Below, in pieces: positions 5,229 to 13,785 of a stretch of 22,663 nt of DNA. Below the pieces are notes generated by a model. The model ran no database searches. It saw only the letters and a list, made by a program, of their open reading frames with translations, and had not been told where the DNA came from. The DNA lies in NCBI GenBank assembly GCA_947645965.1, contig CANSES010000018.1, positions 1 through 22,663 of the forward strand, given 5' to 3'. The stretch is from an uncultured Enterorhabdus sp. (lineage in GTDB: Bacteria; Actinomycetota; Coriobacteriia; Coriobacteriales; Eggerthellaceae). Every line of letters begins with the position of its first letter. Within the stretch, counting starts at the first letter, position 1. Made by a program: the position numbers and the translations under genes.

Positions 5229-8200
5229 GCCACCTCGGCCTTCTCAACGTTCACGAGGAACCCCTTCGTGTCGAAGCTGCCGCCCGCCGCCGAGGCCACG
5301 CCGGGAGCCAGCAAGGCCCAGCTGTGGCCCACCATCGGTGCCACCGCACCCTCGGCCTCGTCGTCGGTCACCTCGATACCGTTCAACATCACGTAGTGGG
5401 CCTCGTTGCCCTCGCAGGCGAAGGGGGCCAAGCGCGTCGTCACCAGCACCGGCGCCTCAACCGCGCCGCGCCCATTGGACACGCGCGCCACATCGCCCGT
5501 TTGCAACCCGCGAATGCGCGCCAAGGCCTCGGACACCTCCACGAAGAAGCCCGGCTCGAAAGCGCGGGCCGCCCCCGAGAGGGCCCGCTGGGCCGCACTA
5601 TCGGTGCGCGCGGTGTTCACCACCGCCGCAATGGGGAAGGCCTCGCGGTCGGCCATGACCTCGCTGTAGTCCGGCGCCAGCACCGCCTCCAGGGCCGCAT
5701 CCCGCACCCCGGCTCCGCCGCCCGCTTCCGCGGAGCCGTCGCCCGTGCCGCCCTCTGCAGCATTGTCGTCCGCAGCAGCCGCATCCGCAGCCCCGCCGCC
5801 CTCGGCCGAGCCGCCCTCGGCCGCATCCGTGCCGCCCGTCGCATCGGCCCCAGCCCCAGCCTCGGCGACCGCACCATCCTCGGCGCCCTCCGTAGGGGCG
5901 GGCTTCAGCCCGCCCGCACCCGCCGCGTCCGCTTCAGGCTCCACCGCGCCCAAACCGCGACGACAGGCCGCCGCCAGCAGCACCGGCGAGGCGTAGGACG
6001 TGTTCAGTCGGTTGTTGAGCGGCGATTCCAGCGGCTCGTAGTGCTCGGGCAAAGGACCGTCGGCCAAGCGATCGGACCACAGCAGTCCCACCTGCTCCCA
6101 CACGCCGGGAAACGCGCAGTTGTCCGGGGCTATCCAGCGCCCGTCGCGCAGGGTCGTGAAATCGGCCTGGTCGGTCATGACCCACACCCGACCATCCCAG
6201 TACAACAGGTTGCGATCCTGCGCCCAAGGCTGGCCGGCCAAATTCGTGCTCGCGCGATTGCCGCGCACGCGCACGTTGCTCGGCCAGGTGAATCCCCAGT
6301 TCGGGAACAGCCCCAGACCGCTCTCGTCCGTGGCGTCGCGGCGTCCCACCGGCTGCTCGCTCGGCGACGCGGGCGCACCGTTGTTGTTCCAGCACCCGGC
6401 AAAGGGGGCCGCCGCGCAGGCGGCCGAGCCGTCGGCCCGCAGGCCTGCGGTACCCTCCAACAGCAGCACCTTCCCCGCGCTCCAGTCGGCGCCCTCAATC
6501 TGGTAACCGTTCAGGGCCCAGGCCACGCGCACCAGATCGATGCCGCCCTCGCCCTCGTAGTCCCACTTCGTGTTCAGCAGCGGATCGGGGGCCACGCCGC
6601 CCTTGGTGTCGTACAAGTTGTACACGCGCCGCCACAGCTCGCCGATGAGCGCCGCTTCGCTGCGGCTCTCGCCGAAGGGCTCGCAGATGGCCGGCGCGTA
6701 CTGCATCAGGCGCGACGATGCCACGCGCATGCCTGCCTTCTCCATCCCGATGGCCACGGGCAGCTGGTACACCGTGGTTCCCAGCGCGGCAGCATCGTCC
6801 AGCTCGCGCCAGAACGCCGCCGTGCGCGAAGGAGCGCTATCGGCCACCACAAGCCAGTCCAGTCCGGCCAAGTGCTCGGGCCCGAAGGCTCCCGGAGCGG
6901 CAGCCAGCGGATCGGCGCCCCACACGAAGCAGCCCTTGGCTGTGCCCGCTGCCACGGTGTCGAACAGCGATGTGCCCTCCAGCGTCGCGAAGCGCTTCGG
7001 CAGCCAGTCGAAACCGTAGGCGTTCTCGGGCGTCGCTGCCGCGCCCCACCACTCCTTCAGGGCCGGCACCACCATCTTCGGAGTCTGGGCCGCCGTACCC
7101 GCCGGGGCCGTCACCGATTCCAGCCACGCCTGCAAGGTGGGTGTCTGCTCGCTCGGCCAGGCCACGGCCCCCGGGAAGGCCTCGGCGGTCAGGCCCAGCT
7201 GGTCGGCCGCGGCCTCGCCGGCCACCCCGCCCAAGTAGTGGATGCCGCCGCCCACCACGCCGATGTTGCCCAGCAGCAGCTGGGCCACGCAGGCCGCGCG
7301 CACCGCCTGGGCACCGGTGCCGTGCTGCACGAGACCGGGCCCCGCCAGCACCTTCGCCGCCGCCTCGGGCACGCCCGTGGCCGCCATGGCCTCGTAGACC
7401 GCTTCCAGCAGAGCGCGATCCACGCCGCACACCGCGCTCACCGTATCCAGATCATAGCGGCTGTAAAAAGCCTGCATCTGCATCCACACGCTGCCCTCGT
7501 ACTGTAGCGTGATGTCGCGCACCGGCCGGGGCACCGAGGGAATGGCCCACACCGGCACACCCTCGCCGCGCACCCAGGCGAACTCGCCGTCGAAGCGCAT
7601 GTTCCACGTGTCGAAACCGTCGGTGCGATAGCCCCAGGCCTCCGCATCGTAGGTGCCGGCCACGGGATTCCACCCCGGGAACAGCCCCGCCGACCCGTCG
7701 AAGGCCGCCCCGTCGTTCACCAAATACGATGCGTTGGTGAAGTTCAGCACGTATTCCGGCTGCCAGCGGTTGTTCTCCATCACGTACTTCACCAGGCCGC
7801 CGAAAAACGCCGCGTCGGTGCCGGGGCGCAGGGCCACGTGGGTGTCGGCCATCTCGGCCGTGCGGCTGCGCAGCGGGTCCACCACGATCCAGCGCGCGCC
7901 GGCCTCACGGGCCCGCTCGATCCAGCGCAGCATAACCGGCTGGGACGCAGCGTGGTCGGACCCCACCGTGAGGATCACCTTCGCCCGCGGCACATCGCTC
8001 ATCAGCCCGTCGGGCGCATCCACGCCGAAAGAGGCCCGGCAGGCCGCGGCGAAGGCGCGCCGCCCGAACACCGCCTCGTTGTCCAGGTGCACCACGCCCC
8101 AACTGCGCAGGGCCTTCGCCAGCAGATACTGCTCCTCGGCCACCAGGCGCGCGCCGCCGAAACTGGCGATGGCCTCGGTGCGCATCACGGGCAGCTCGCC

Positions 8201-8674
8201 CACGCGCTCCACGAAGGTCTCGTCGCGGGTCTTCTTCACGGCCGCGGCGATCTCGCCCATGGCCATGTCCCAGGAGATGTCCTCCCACCGGTCGCTGCCG
8301 GGGCGCCGCACCCGCGGGGTCGCCAGACGGAAGGGGTTGGGCACTGCTTCCCCGCTCTCCTCGTCGCGCACCGAGCGCAGCCCCAGCATCTGAAGGCCGC
8401 GCGGGCACAGCTTCCCCTCGGTCAGGGGGTTGGCAGCCTCGCCGCCCACACGCACCGGCACGTCGAAATCGCAGTGCACCACCGCCGTGCAGCCAGCCCC
8501 GCAGCCCTCGCACACCACCGTGCGCGGCTCGTTTTCGCCCTCGAGGGGAGCCTCGGCCGCCCCGTCGGCGACAGCCTCCTCGTCGGCCCAGGCCGCGCCC
8601 GTGCCGCCCAGCGCCGCCGTGGACAGCGCCGCCACACCCGCACCTGCGAGAAACTTCCTTCGCGTCAGTTCCAT
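5225..8674 (-). CDS. Tat-exported FdnG-like molybdopterin oxidoreductase (formate dehydrogenase-N family) lacking the Sec/Cys ligand
   Basis: The 1149-residue DMSO-reductase-superfamily catalytic subunit begins with a Tat signal (TRRKFL at 4-9, hydrophobic stretch, cleavage probably after AWA at 28-30). The ATG at 8674 is chosen because it puts the signal at the N-terminus and has AGGAG about 11 nt upstream. C55/C58/C62/C90 would hold a [4Fe-4S] cluster. Similarity to E. coli FdnG runs to the C-terminus (PLPEHYEPLESPL; final FLVNVEKAEVA). The segment LDNEAVFGR (197-205) aligns without gaps to the FdnG segment VDNQARVUH, so Sec is replaced by Gly204 and His by Arg205. An Ala/Gly/Glu-rich insert of about 80 residues lies before the C-terminal domain. 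Formate oxidation is therefore doubtful; it may act on another substrate outside the membrane. Confidence 0.88.
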   Translation of the reverse strand: MELTRRKFLAGAGVAALSTAALGGTGAAWADEEAVADGAAEAPLEGENEPRTVVCEGCGAGCTAVVHCDFDVPVRVGGEAANPLTEGKLCPRGLQMLGLRSVRDEESGEAVPNPFRLATPRVRRPGSDRWEDISWDMAMGEIAAAVKKTRDETFVERVGELPVMRTEAIASFGGARLVAEEQYLLAKALRSWGVVHLDNEAVFGRRAFAAACRASFGVDAPDGLMSDVPRAKVILTVGSDHAASQPVMLRWIERAREAGARWIVVDPLRSRTAEMADTHVALRPGTDAAFFGGLVKYVMENNRWQPEYVLNFTNASYLVNDGAAFDGSAGLFPGWNPVAGTYDAEAWGYRTDGFDTWNMRFDGEFAWVRGEGVPVWAIPSVPRPVRDITLQYEGSVWMQMQAFYSRYDLDTVSAVCGVDRALLEAVYEAMAATGVPEAAAKVLAGPGLVQHGTGAQAVRAACVAQLLLGNIGVVGGGIHYLGGVAGEAAADQLGLTAEAFPGAVAWPSEQTPTLQAWLESVTAPAGTAAQTPKMVVPALKEWWGAAATPENAYGFDWLPKRFATLEGTSLFDTVAAGTAKGCFVWGADPLAAAPGAFGPEHLAGLDWLVVADSAPSRTAAFWRELDDAAALGTTVYQLPVAIGMEKAGMRVASSRLMQYAPAICEPFGESRSEAALIGELWRRVYNLYDTKGGVAPDPLLNTKWDYEGEGGIDLVRVAWALNGYQIEGADWSAGKVLLLEGTAGLRADGSAACAAAPFAGCWNNNGAPASPSEQPVGRRDATDESGLGLFPNWGFTWPSNVRVRGNRASTNLAGQPWAQDRNLLYWDGRVWVMTDQADFTTLRDGRWIAPDNCAFPGVWEQVGLLWSDRLADGPLPEHYEPLESPLNNRLNTSYASPVLLAAACRRGLGAVEPEADAAGAGGLKPAPTEGAEDGAVAEAGAGADATGGTDAAEGGSAEGGGAADAAAADDNAAEGGTGDGSAEAGGGAGVRDAALEAVLAPDYSEVMADREAFPIAAVVNTARTDSAAQRALSGAARAFEPGFFVEVSEALARIRGLQTGDVARVSNGRGAVEAPVLVTTRLAPFACEGNEAHYVMLNGIEVTDDEAEGAVAPMVGHSWALLAPGVASAAGGSFDTKGFLVNVEKAEVA
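5890..5915. repeat. Palindromic repeat element (CCGTAGGGG family), copy 1, inside coding sequence
   Basis: CCGTAG is followed by GGGCGGGCT (5896-5904), a two-base TC, and the exact complement AGCCCGCCC (5907-5915). The same layout, including the leading CCGTAGGGG and the central CTTCAG, recurs at 22148-22173 and, degenerate and inverted, at 22227-22250. Here it lies in the linker-coding part of the FdnG-like gene and is read in frame on the minus strand as GLKPAPTEG. It resembles REP-type extragenic palindromes that have entered genes. Confidence 0.6.
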
Positions 8675-8768
8675 ATACGCTCGATCTCCTCTGTGTGCTG
8701 AATCCCTGGGGAACGCCTCTTTACACCCTGTCATTCTCGGGTTGCATTTTCACACACCCGACGCGAAA

Positions 8769-8800
8769 ACGGCCCCCGGAACCCATGGTCCGGGGGCCGT
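8769..8800 (-). terminator. Strong Rho-independent terminator of the cytoplasmic FDH operon
   Basis: ACGGCCCCCGGA (8769-8780) pairs perfectly over 12 bp with TCCGGGGGCCGT (8789-8800) around an 8-nt loop. On the minus strand the hairpin is followed directly by TTTTC, a short U-tract. It lies about 80 nt after the stop of the formate dehydrogenase gene (8883) and separates it from the FdnG-like operon transcribed in the same direction. Confidence 0.85.
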
Positions 8801-8882
8801 AGGCGGCCAATCTCATAAATTGTCCACGTTCGAAGCCGTCAAACCGCCTTTGATGAGGTAGTTTGTCAGATTCGGCGCGCCC

Positions 8883-11591
8883 TTAAGCCCGGCTGACGGC
8901 CACGGCGCACACCTTGTACTCGGGCACCTTGCACACGTTGTCCAAGGCGGCGTTGGTGAGCCAATTGGCGTTGCCATCCTGGAAGTGGAAGGGCATCCAC
9001 GTCTCGCCCGGCGAGGTCTTCGGCGACACACGGGCCGTGGTGACCACCGAACCGCGGCGGCTCTGAACCCGGACCCGATCGCCGTCAGCCACGCCGAGGG
9101 CCGCCGCGTCGGCATCGTTCAGCTCGATGAACGACGTGTCACCCATGGCGTTGAGTCCCGCGGTGCGGGCGGTCATGGCGCAGGCGTTGTAGTGGTGCAG
9201 CACGCGCCCGGTCATGAGCACAAGGGGGAACTCGCCGCAGGGCAACTCGTCGGCGGGACGGTATTCCGCGTCGGAGAACTTCGCCTTCCCGCGGCTGAAG
9301 GTGCCCACGTGCATGATGGGCGTGCCCGGAGAATCCGCCGTGGGGCAGGGCCACTGGAGCCCGCGCCCGGCCACCGCAGCGCTATCGAGGCGCTCGTGGC
9401 TGATGCCGCCGTAGCTGGGGGTGAGCGAGGCCACCTCGTCCATGATGGCCGCCGGGCTCAGGTGCGGTTGCGGGTAGCCCATGCGGTTCATGATCTCGGT
9501 GAAGATCCAGGTATCGGGACGCGTTCCCTCGATTTCCACAGCCGGGCGAATGCGCTGGACGCGGCGCTCGGTGTTGGTGAAGGTGCCCTCCTTCTCGGCG
9601 TAGCTGCGCCCGGGCAGCACCACATCGGCCAAGGTCGCCGTCTCGGTGAGGAACAGGTCGTCCACCACGAGGAAGTCCAGGGCCTCCAAAGCGCCCATCA
9701 CGTGGTTCGTGTCGGCATCGGTGCGCACCGGATCCTCGCCGAAGATGAACAGGCCCCGGATGCGGCCGTCCTTCATGGCGCCGAAGCACTCGGTGGCCAT
9801 GAGCCCCGGCTTCTCCGGCAGCGCCACGCCCCAGGCCTTCTCGAACTTGGCCCGCACCTCGGGGTTGGCCACCTTCTGATAGCCCGGGAAGTCGGCCGGG
9901 GTGGCCCCCATGTCGCAGGCGCCCTGTACGTTGTTCTGGCCGCGGATGGGGTTCACGCCGCAGCCGGGGCGGCCCAGCTTGCCGGCCACCAGGGCGATGT
10001 TCGACAGGGACATGACGCCCTCGGTGCCCGTAGAGTGCTCGGTCACGCCGAGACAGTAGATGATGGGGGCGGTATCGGCACGACCGTACAGCTCGGCAGC
10101 GGCCACCAGATCGTCCGGATCGATATGGCAGATCTCGGCCACGCGCTCCGGCGTGTACTCCTCCACCATGGCGGCGAAGGCGTCGAAGCCCTCAGTGCGC
10201 TGGTCGATGAAGGCATCATCGACCAGGCCGGCGTGGATGAGCGCCCGGGCGAAGCCGTTGGCGAAGGCCACGTTGGTGCCGGGGCGCAGCTTCAGGTGGA
10301 TGTCGGCTTTCTCGGCGATGCGGATGTCGCGCGGGTCCACCACGATGAGCTTGCTGCCGCGCTCCACGGCGGCGCGCACCTGCATGCCGATGACCGGGTG
10401 GGCCTCCTCGATGTTGGAGCCCACCATCATGATGACGTCCGGCGTGTCGGTGATATCGGCGATGGTGTTGGTCATGGCGCCCGAGCCGAGCGTGATAGCC
10501 AGGCCCGCCACGGTGGGGGCATGGCACACGCGGGCGCAGTTGTCCACGTTGTTGGTGCCGAAGGCGGCCCGCGCCATCTTCTGCAGCAGGTAGATGTCCT
10601 CGTTGGCCGAGCGCGAGCAGGCGAAGGCGGCCACGGAATCGGGGCCGGTCTCGCCGATGATGCGCTTGAAGTTCTCGGCCACGTAATCGAGCGCCTCGTC
10701 CCAGCCGGCCGGTTCCAGCGCCCCGGTGGCGCGGTTGCGGATGAGGGGCGTGGTGAGGCGGTCGGGCGCCTGGACGAAGTCGAAGCTGCCCGAGCGGCCC
10801 TTCACGCAGAGGCGGCCGTGGTTGGAGGGGCCGTCGGCCGGGCGCGTGTCCACGATGCGGCCGTCCTTCACGAGCAGGTCGTACTGGCAGCCCGTGGCGC
10901 AGTGGGGACAGGTGGTGCGCACGGCGCTTACTTCCCAGGCGCGATAGTCGGCGCGGCGCTTCTCCACGATGGCGCCCGTGGGGCAGGCCGCCGCGCAGCA
11001 GCCGCAGCTCTCACAGCCCGTGGCGCGCCAGTCGGGTCCGAAGGGGGCCTCGATGGCCGCGCGCAGGCCCCGCTGGGCCGTTTGCAGCGTGTGGTTGCGG
11101 GCCTGGTTGTTGCAGGCGCCCACGCAGCGCTGGCAACCGATGCACAGCCGCGGGTCGAAGCGCAGAAACGGGTTCGCGTCCCGCACCGGGGCGTTCTTCT
11201 CGGGCGCGGGGAAGCTGGGCGCCTCCACCCCCAGATCGCGACAGAGATCCTGCAGCTCGCAGTCGCCGTTCTTCAGGCAGCTGAAGCAGAAGTTGGTGGA
11301 GTTCAGGCCGTGGTTGGAAATGACCAGGTCCAAGGCGAGGCGCCGGGCCGCGGCGACCCGCGGGGTATCGGTGCGCACCACCATGGCCTCGGCCACGGGG
11401 GTCTTGCAAGCGGCCACCAGCTCCGGCTCGCCTTCCACCTCCACCACGCATACGCGGCAGGAGCCTACATTGCTCACGTCTTTCAGATAGCACAGGGTGG
11501 GAATGGCGATGCCCGCTTCCCGAGCCGCCTCCACGATGGTGGTGCCCGCGGGCACGGTCACGGCGCGGCCGTCGATGATCAGGTTAGGCAT
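8883..11591 (-). CDS. fdhA: Cytoplasmic Cys-type formate dehydrogenase catalytic subunit with NuoG-like N-terminus
   Basis: The 902-residue enzyme would oxidise formate to CO2 (or run in reverse). The order is: [2Fe-2S] ferredoxin domain (C34, C45, C48, C62); His/Cys cluster (H94, C102, C105, C111); two ferredoxin clusters (C150-C160 and C193-C203 groups); then the molybdopterin domain, opening with C228/C231/C235/C262. The active-site segment reads NVDNCARVCHAPTVAG, so Cys356 replaces selenocysteine and His357 is kept. No signal peptide is present. The start is the ATG at 11591, where the ferredoxin fold begins; it overlaps the upstream stop (ATGCCTAA), so the two genes are coupled. The architecture matches NAD(P)-linked soluble formate dehydrogenases, and the flavoprotein upstream is the likely NAD(P) module. 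It could also handle formate released from formyl-CoA after oxalate breakdown. Confidence 0.93.
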   Translation of the reverse strand: MPNLIIDGRAVTVPAGTTIVEAAREAGIAIPTLCYLKDVSNVGSCRVCVVEVEGEPELVAACKTPVAEAMVVRTDTPRVAAARRLALDLVISNHGLNSTNFCFSCLKNGDCELQDLCRDLGVEAPSFPAPEKNAPVRDANPFLRFDPRLCIGCQRCVGACNNQARNHTLQTAQRGLRAAIEAPFGPDWRATGCESCGCCAAACPTGAIVEKRRADYRAWEVSAVRTTCPHCATGCQYDLLVKDGRIVDTRPADGPSNHGRLCVKGRSGSFDFVQAPDRLTTPLIRNRATGALEPAGWDEALDYVAENFKRIIGETGPDSVAAFACSRSANEDIYLLQKMARAAFGTNNVDNCARVCHAPTVAGLAITLGSGAMTNTIADITDTPDVIMMVGSNIEEAHPVIGMQVRAAVERGSKLIVVDPRDIRIAEKADIHLKLRPGTNVAFANGFARALIHAGLVDDAFIDQRTEGFDAFAAMVEEYTPERVAEICHIDPDDLVAAAELYGRADTAPIIYCLGVTEHSTGTEGVMSLSNIALVAGKLGRPGCGVNPIRGQNNVQGACDMGATPADFPGYQKVANPEVRAKFEKAWGVALPEKPGLMATECFGAMKDGRIRGLFIFGEDPVRTDADTNHVMGALEALDFLVVDDLFLTETATLADVVLPGRSYAEKEGTFTNTERRVQRIRPAVEIEGTRPDTWIFTEIMNRMGYPQPHLSPAAIMDEVASLTPSYGGISHERLDSAAVAGRGLQWPCPTADSPGTPIMHVGTFSRGKAKFSDAEYRPADELPCGEFPLVLMTGRVLHHYNACAMTARTAGLNAMGDTSFIELNDADAAALGVADGDRVRVQSRRGSVVTTARVSPKTSPGETWMPFHFQDGNANWLTNAALDNVCKVPEYKVCAVAVSRA

Positions 11592-13419
11592 ACTGGATGC
11601 GACCCCCTTCCGCACTGCCGCAGCCGAACACGTCGCAGCGCAGGCAGCGACCGCACTCCTGGGCGGCCTCTTCGGTGGACATGGCAACTTCGGTGGCCGC
11701 GAAATCGCGGGCGCGCTCGCGGGCCGGGCGCTCGGCCACCGCTACGCGCCCCGTGGGCACGCGGCGGTTCGGCACCGCACAGGGCGCCTGCACCCCGCAA
11801 TCCAGGGTGTGGTTGTAGCCCAGGTAGGCATCGATGTTGCGGGCCGCCACCTTGCCCGCGGCAATGGCGCGGATCACCGTGGCGGGGCCGGTCTGGCAGT
11901 CGCCGCCGGCAAACACGTTGGTGAAGCCCTCGGCCACCAGGAAGTTGTCCGCCGTGAAGCGGCCGCGATCGGCGGCCATGCCGAAGGCCTCGAAGGGATC
12001 GGACACGATGTCCTGGCCGATGGCCACGAGCACCACGTCGGCGGGAATCACCGTCTCGGGCTTGTCGGCGGCCACGGGAGCGGGGCGGCCGCCCTTCACC
12101 GGGCCCACCATCTGGGGCTGGGTGACGAGTGCCCGCACGGCGCCCTCCTCGTTCACGGCCAGGCCCATCGGCGCCTGCAAGGGACGCATCTCCACGCCCT
12201 CGGCGATGGCGGCCTCCACCTCGGCGGCCAGGGCCGTCATGTCCTCCAGGCGGCGCCGGTACACCACCGTCACCTCGCCACCGCAGCGCACAGCGGTGCG
12301 GGCGCAGTCCATGGCCACGTTGCCGCCGCCGACCACCACCACTGACTTGCCCGTGAAGTCGGGAACCTCTCCCTCGCCGATGGCGCCGAGCAGCTCCACG
12401 GCCGAGAACACGCCCGCGGCCCCCTCGTTCTCCAGCCGCAGGGTCTTGGCCCCGTGGGCGCCGATGGCCACGTACAGGGCGTCGAAATCGGCGGCCAGGC
12501 GCTCCAGGGCCGCGGCATCTACCGCCTCGCCGGCGTGCACGGTGATGTCGCCGGCCCGCAGGATGGCGTCGATGTCCTCATCCAAGCGCTCCCGCGGGAA
12601 GCGGTAGGCGGGAATGCCGAAGCGCATCATGCCGCCCAACTGGGTGCGGCCCTCGTACACGTGCACCTCGTGGCCCATGAGGGCGGCGAAGTAGGCGCAG
12701 GTGAGTCCCGAGGGGCCCGCACCCACCACGGCGATGCGACGGCCCGTGGCCGGCAGGGCCTCGGGCACGGCCACTTCGTCGGCGGCGGCCCGATCCACGG
12801 CGTAGCGCTTGATGCCGCGAATGTTCAGGGGCGCGTCCACGAGCATGCGCCGGCAGCGGGTCTCGCAGGGATGCTCGCACACGAAGGCGCAGGCCGTGGG
12901 AAACGGGTTGTCCTTGCGAATCATGGCCACGGCGCCGGCGCAATCCCCCGCTCCGGCCAGGGCGATGTAGCCGGGCACGTTCACATGGGCGGGGCAATCG
13001 GTCTCGCAGGGCACCGACTGGCCCACGCCCTCGGTGCAGCGGTGGCGCTGCACGTGGGAGGCGAACTCGTCGGCAAACTCGTCCAGGGCCGCGAGCACGG
13101 CCGCACCGGCCTCCGAACCGATGGCGCAATCGGAACCGTCGCGGGCCAGCTCGGCCAACGCGCGCAGGCGCTCCACATCCCCTTCCGTGGCGCAGCACGC
13201 CAGCACCGAGCGCATAAGAGCCGCCGCCTGGGGCAGACCGTCGCGGCAGGGCACGCACTTGCCGCAGGTCTGGGCGGCGCTCGCCTCCAGCAGCGTGGTG
13301 GTCAGCGCCACCGGGCACATCCCCGGAGGCGTGGCGGCCACGCGCCGCTCGAAGCGATCGAGAAACGCCCGCAGCCGCCCGTCGTGAACGGCCCGCGCCT
13401 CGATAGAGAGTCGGTTCAT
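11584..13419 (-). CDS. NuoF-tail/GltD-like flavoprotein fusion, NAD(P)-linked partner of the formate dehydrogenase
   Basis: The 611-residue fusion starts with a domain like the C-terminal cluster-binding part of NuoF (TCGKCVPCRDG at 51-61, fourth Cys in GSDCAIG at 96-101). A GltD-type region follows: two Cys groups (CETDCPAHVNVPGY and CAFVCEHPCETRC), an FAD-binding GxGxxG (VVGAGPSGLTCAYFA), and a second dinucleotide fold (VVVVGGGNVAMDCARTA) followed by VVYRRR, basic residues that in this family favour NADPH. The extreme C-terminus has another Cys group (ECGRCLRCDVFGC). No FMN/NADH-binding NuoF domain is present. The ATG at 13419 is preceded by GAGGGAG about 10 nt away; an ATG 33 nt upstream lacks a ribosome site. 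It overlaps the FDH gene by 8 bp, so it very likely carries electrons between that enzyme and NAD(P). Confidence 0.87.
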   Translation of the reverse strand: MNRLSIEARAVHDGRLRAFLDRFERRVAATPPGMCPVALTTTLLEASAAQTCGKCVPCRDGLPQAAALMRSVLACCATEGDVERLRALAELARDGSDCAIGSEAGAAVLAALDEFADEFASHVQRHRCTEGVGQSVPCETDCPAHVNVPGYIALAGAGDCAGAVAMIRKDNPFPTACAFVCEHPCETRCRRMLVDAPLNIRGIKRYAVDRAAADEVAVPEALPATGRRIAVVGAGPSGLTCAYFAALMGHEVHVYEGRTQLGGMMRFGIPAYRFPRERLDEDIDAILRAGDITVHAGEAVDAAALERLAADFDALYVAIGAHGAKTLRLENEGAAGVFSAVELLGAIGEGEVPDFTGKSVVVVGGGNVAMDCARTAVRCGGEVTVVYRRRLEDMTALAAEVEAAIAEGVEMRPLQAPMGLAVNEEGAVRALVTQPQMVGPVKGGRPAPVAADKPETVIPADVVLVAIGQDIVSDPFEAFGMAADRGRFTADNFLVAEGFTNVFAGGDCQTGPATVIRAIAAGKVAARNIDAYLGYNHTLDCGVQAPCAVPNRRVPTGRVAVAERPARERARDFAATEVAMSTEEAAQECGRCLRCDVFGCGSAEGGRIQYA

Positions 13420-13457
13420 AGGCTTCTCCCTCTTCTTGTTTAGGTTAGACATGCGCC

Positions 13458-13466
13458 AGTGTATCA
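13458..13466 (-). promoter_or_regulatory. Candidate extended -10 promoter of the cytoplasmic FDH operon
   Basis: On the minus strand TG-A-TACACT fits an extended -10 (four of six in the hexamer), placed to give a leader of about 30 nt before the ATG at 13419. No convincing -35 was found. The 366-bp divergent gap (13420-13785) otherwise holds a small hairpin (CCCACGG, loop CAAAAC, CCGTGGG near 13655) and the opposite-strand promoter at 13719-13746. Confidence 0.3.
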
Positions 13467-13718
13467 GCCGGCGCCGAGGCCCGTGTTTCCGAATGGTTTC
13501 CCGCCGCCCAACGGCGCAGCCCGCAGACCGGGCCGGAGGAAGCGAAAGACGCGGAACACATCGGGGCGACGAACCATACGGGAACTTTCCGACACGGGAA
13601 ACCGTCCCTGCCGAAACTGCGGAAAACCATCGCGCCATCCCCACGGCAAAACCCGTGGGAATCCACAATGCCGCACCCTGACACTTGTCAACAAACGGTC
13701 TACAGGGCAATGCTTAGC

Positions 13719-13746
13719 TTGCCGATCAAGGTTCAACGGCTATACT
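13719..13746 (+). promoter_or_regulatory. Sigma-70-type promoter of the small membrane protein gene
   Basis: TTGCCG (13719-13724) and TATACT (13741-13746) are separated by 16 bp, matching the -35 and -10 consensus at four and five of six positions. Transcription would start near 13753, giving a short leader that carries AAGGAGAA at 13773-13780 just before the ATG at 13786. Confidence 0.6.
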
Positions 13747-13785
13747 GTCACCATTGCCATTTGTCCCCTATCAAGGAGAACCACC

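Noticed and set aside
5195..7507. Long open frame opposite the FdnG-like gene (about 770 codons)
   Set aside because: It is Arg/His/Gly/Ala-rich with no recognisable fold, lacks a ribosome site, and lies antisense to a gene with clear homology. Such frames are expected opposite GC-rich coding sequence.
8063..8065. Possible selenocysteine (UGA) codon in the FdnG-like gene
   Set aside because: The codon at the Sec-equivalent place is GGG on the coding strand and no in-frame UGA interrupts the gene, so no selenocysteine insertion is needed or supported.
8737..8761. Small inverted repeat TCGGGT/ACCCGA upstream of the FdnG-like gene
   Set aside because: Six-base arms with a 13-nt gap are expected by chance in this composition and no promoter elements line up with it.
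8985..11924. Long open frame opposite the formate dehydrogenase gene (about 979 codons)
   Set aside because: Low-complexity His/Gly/Val-rich translation complementary to a well-supported gene; it is a GC-bias shadow. The same applies to long minus-strand frames opposite oxc and opposite the transporter/PFOR region.
13500..13700. Possible small gene in the divergent gap before the small membrane protein
   Set aside because: Frames through this stretch have poor codon usage, no ribosome site, and are extensions of neighbouring genes past their proper starts.
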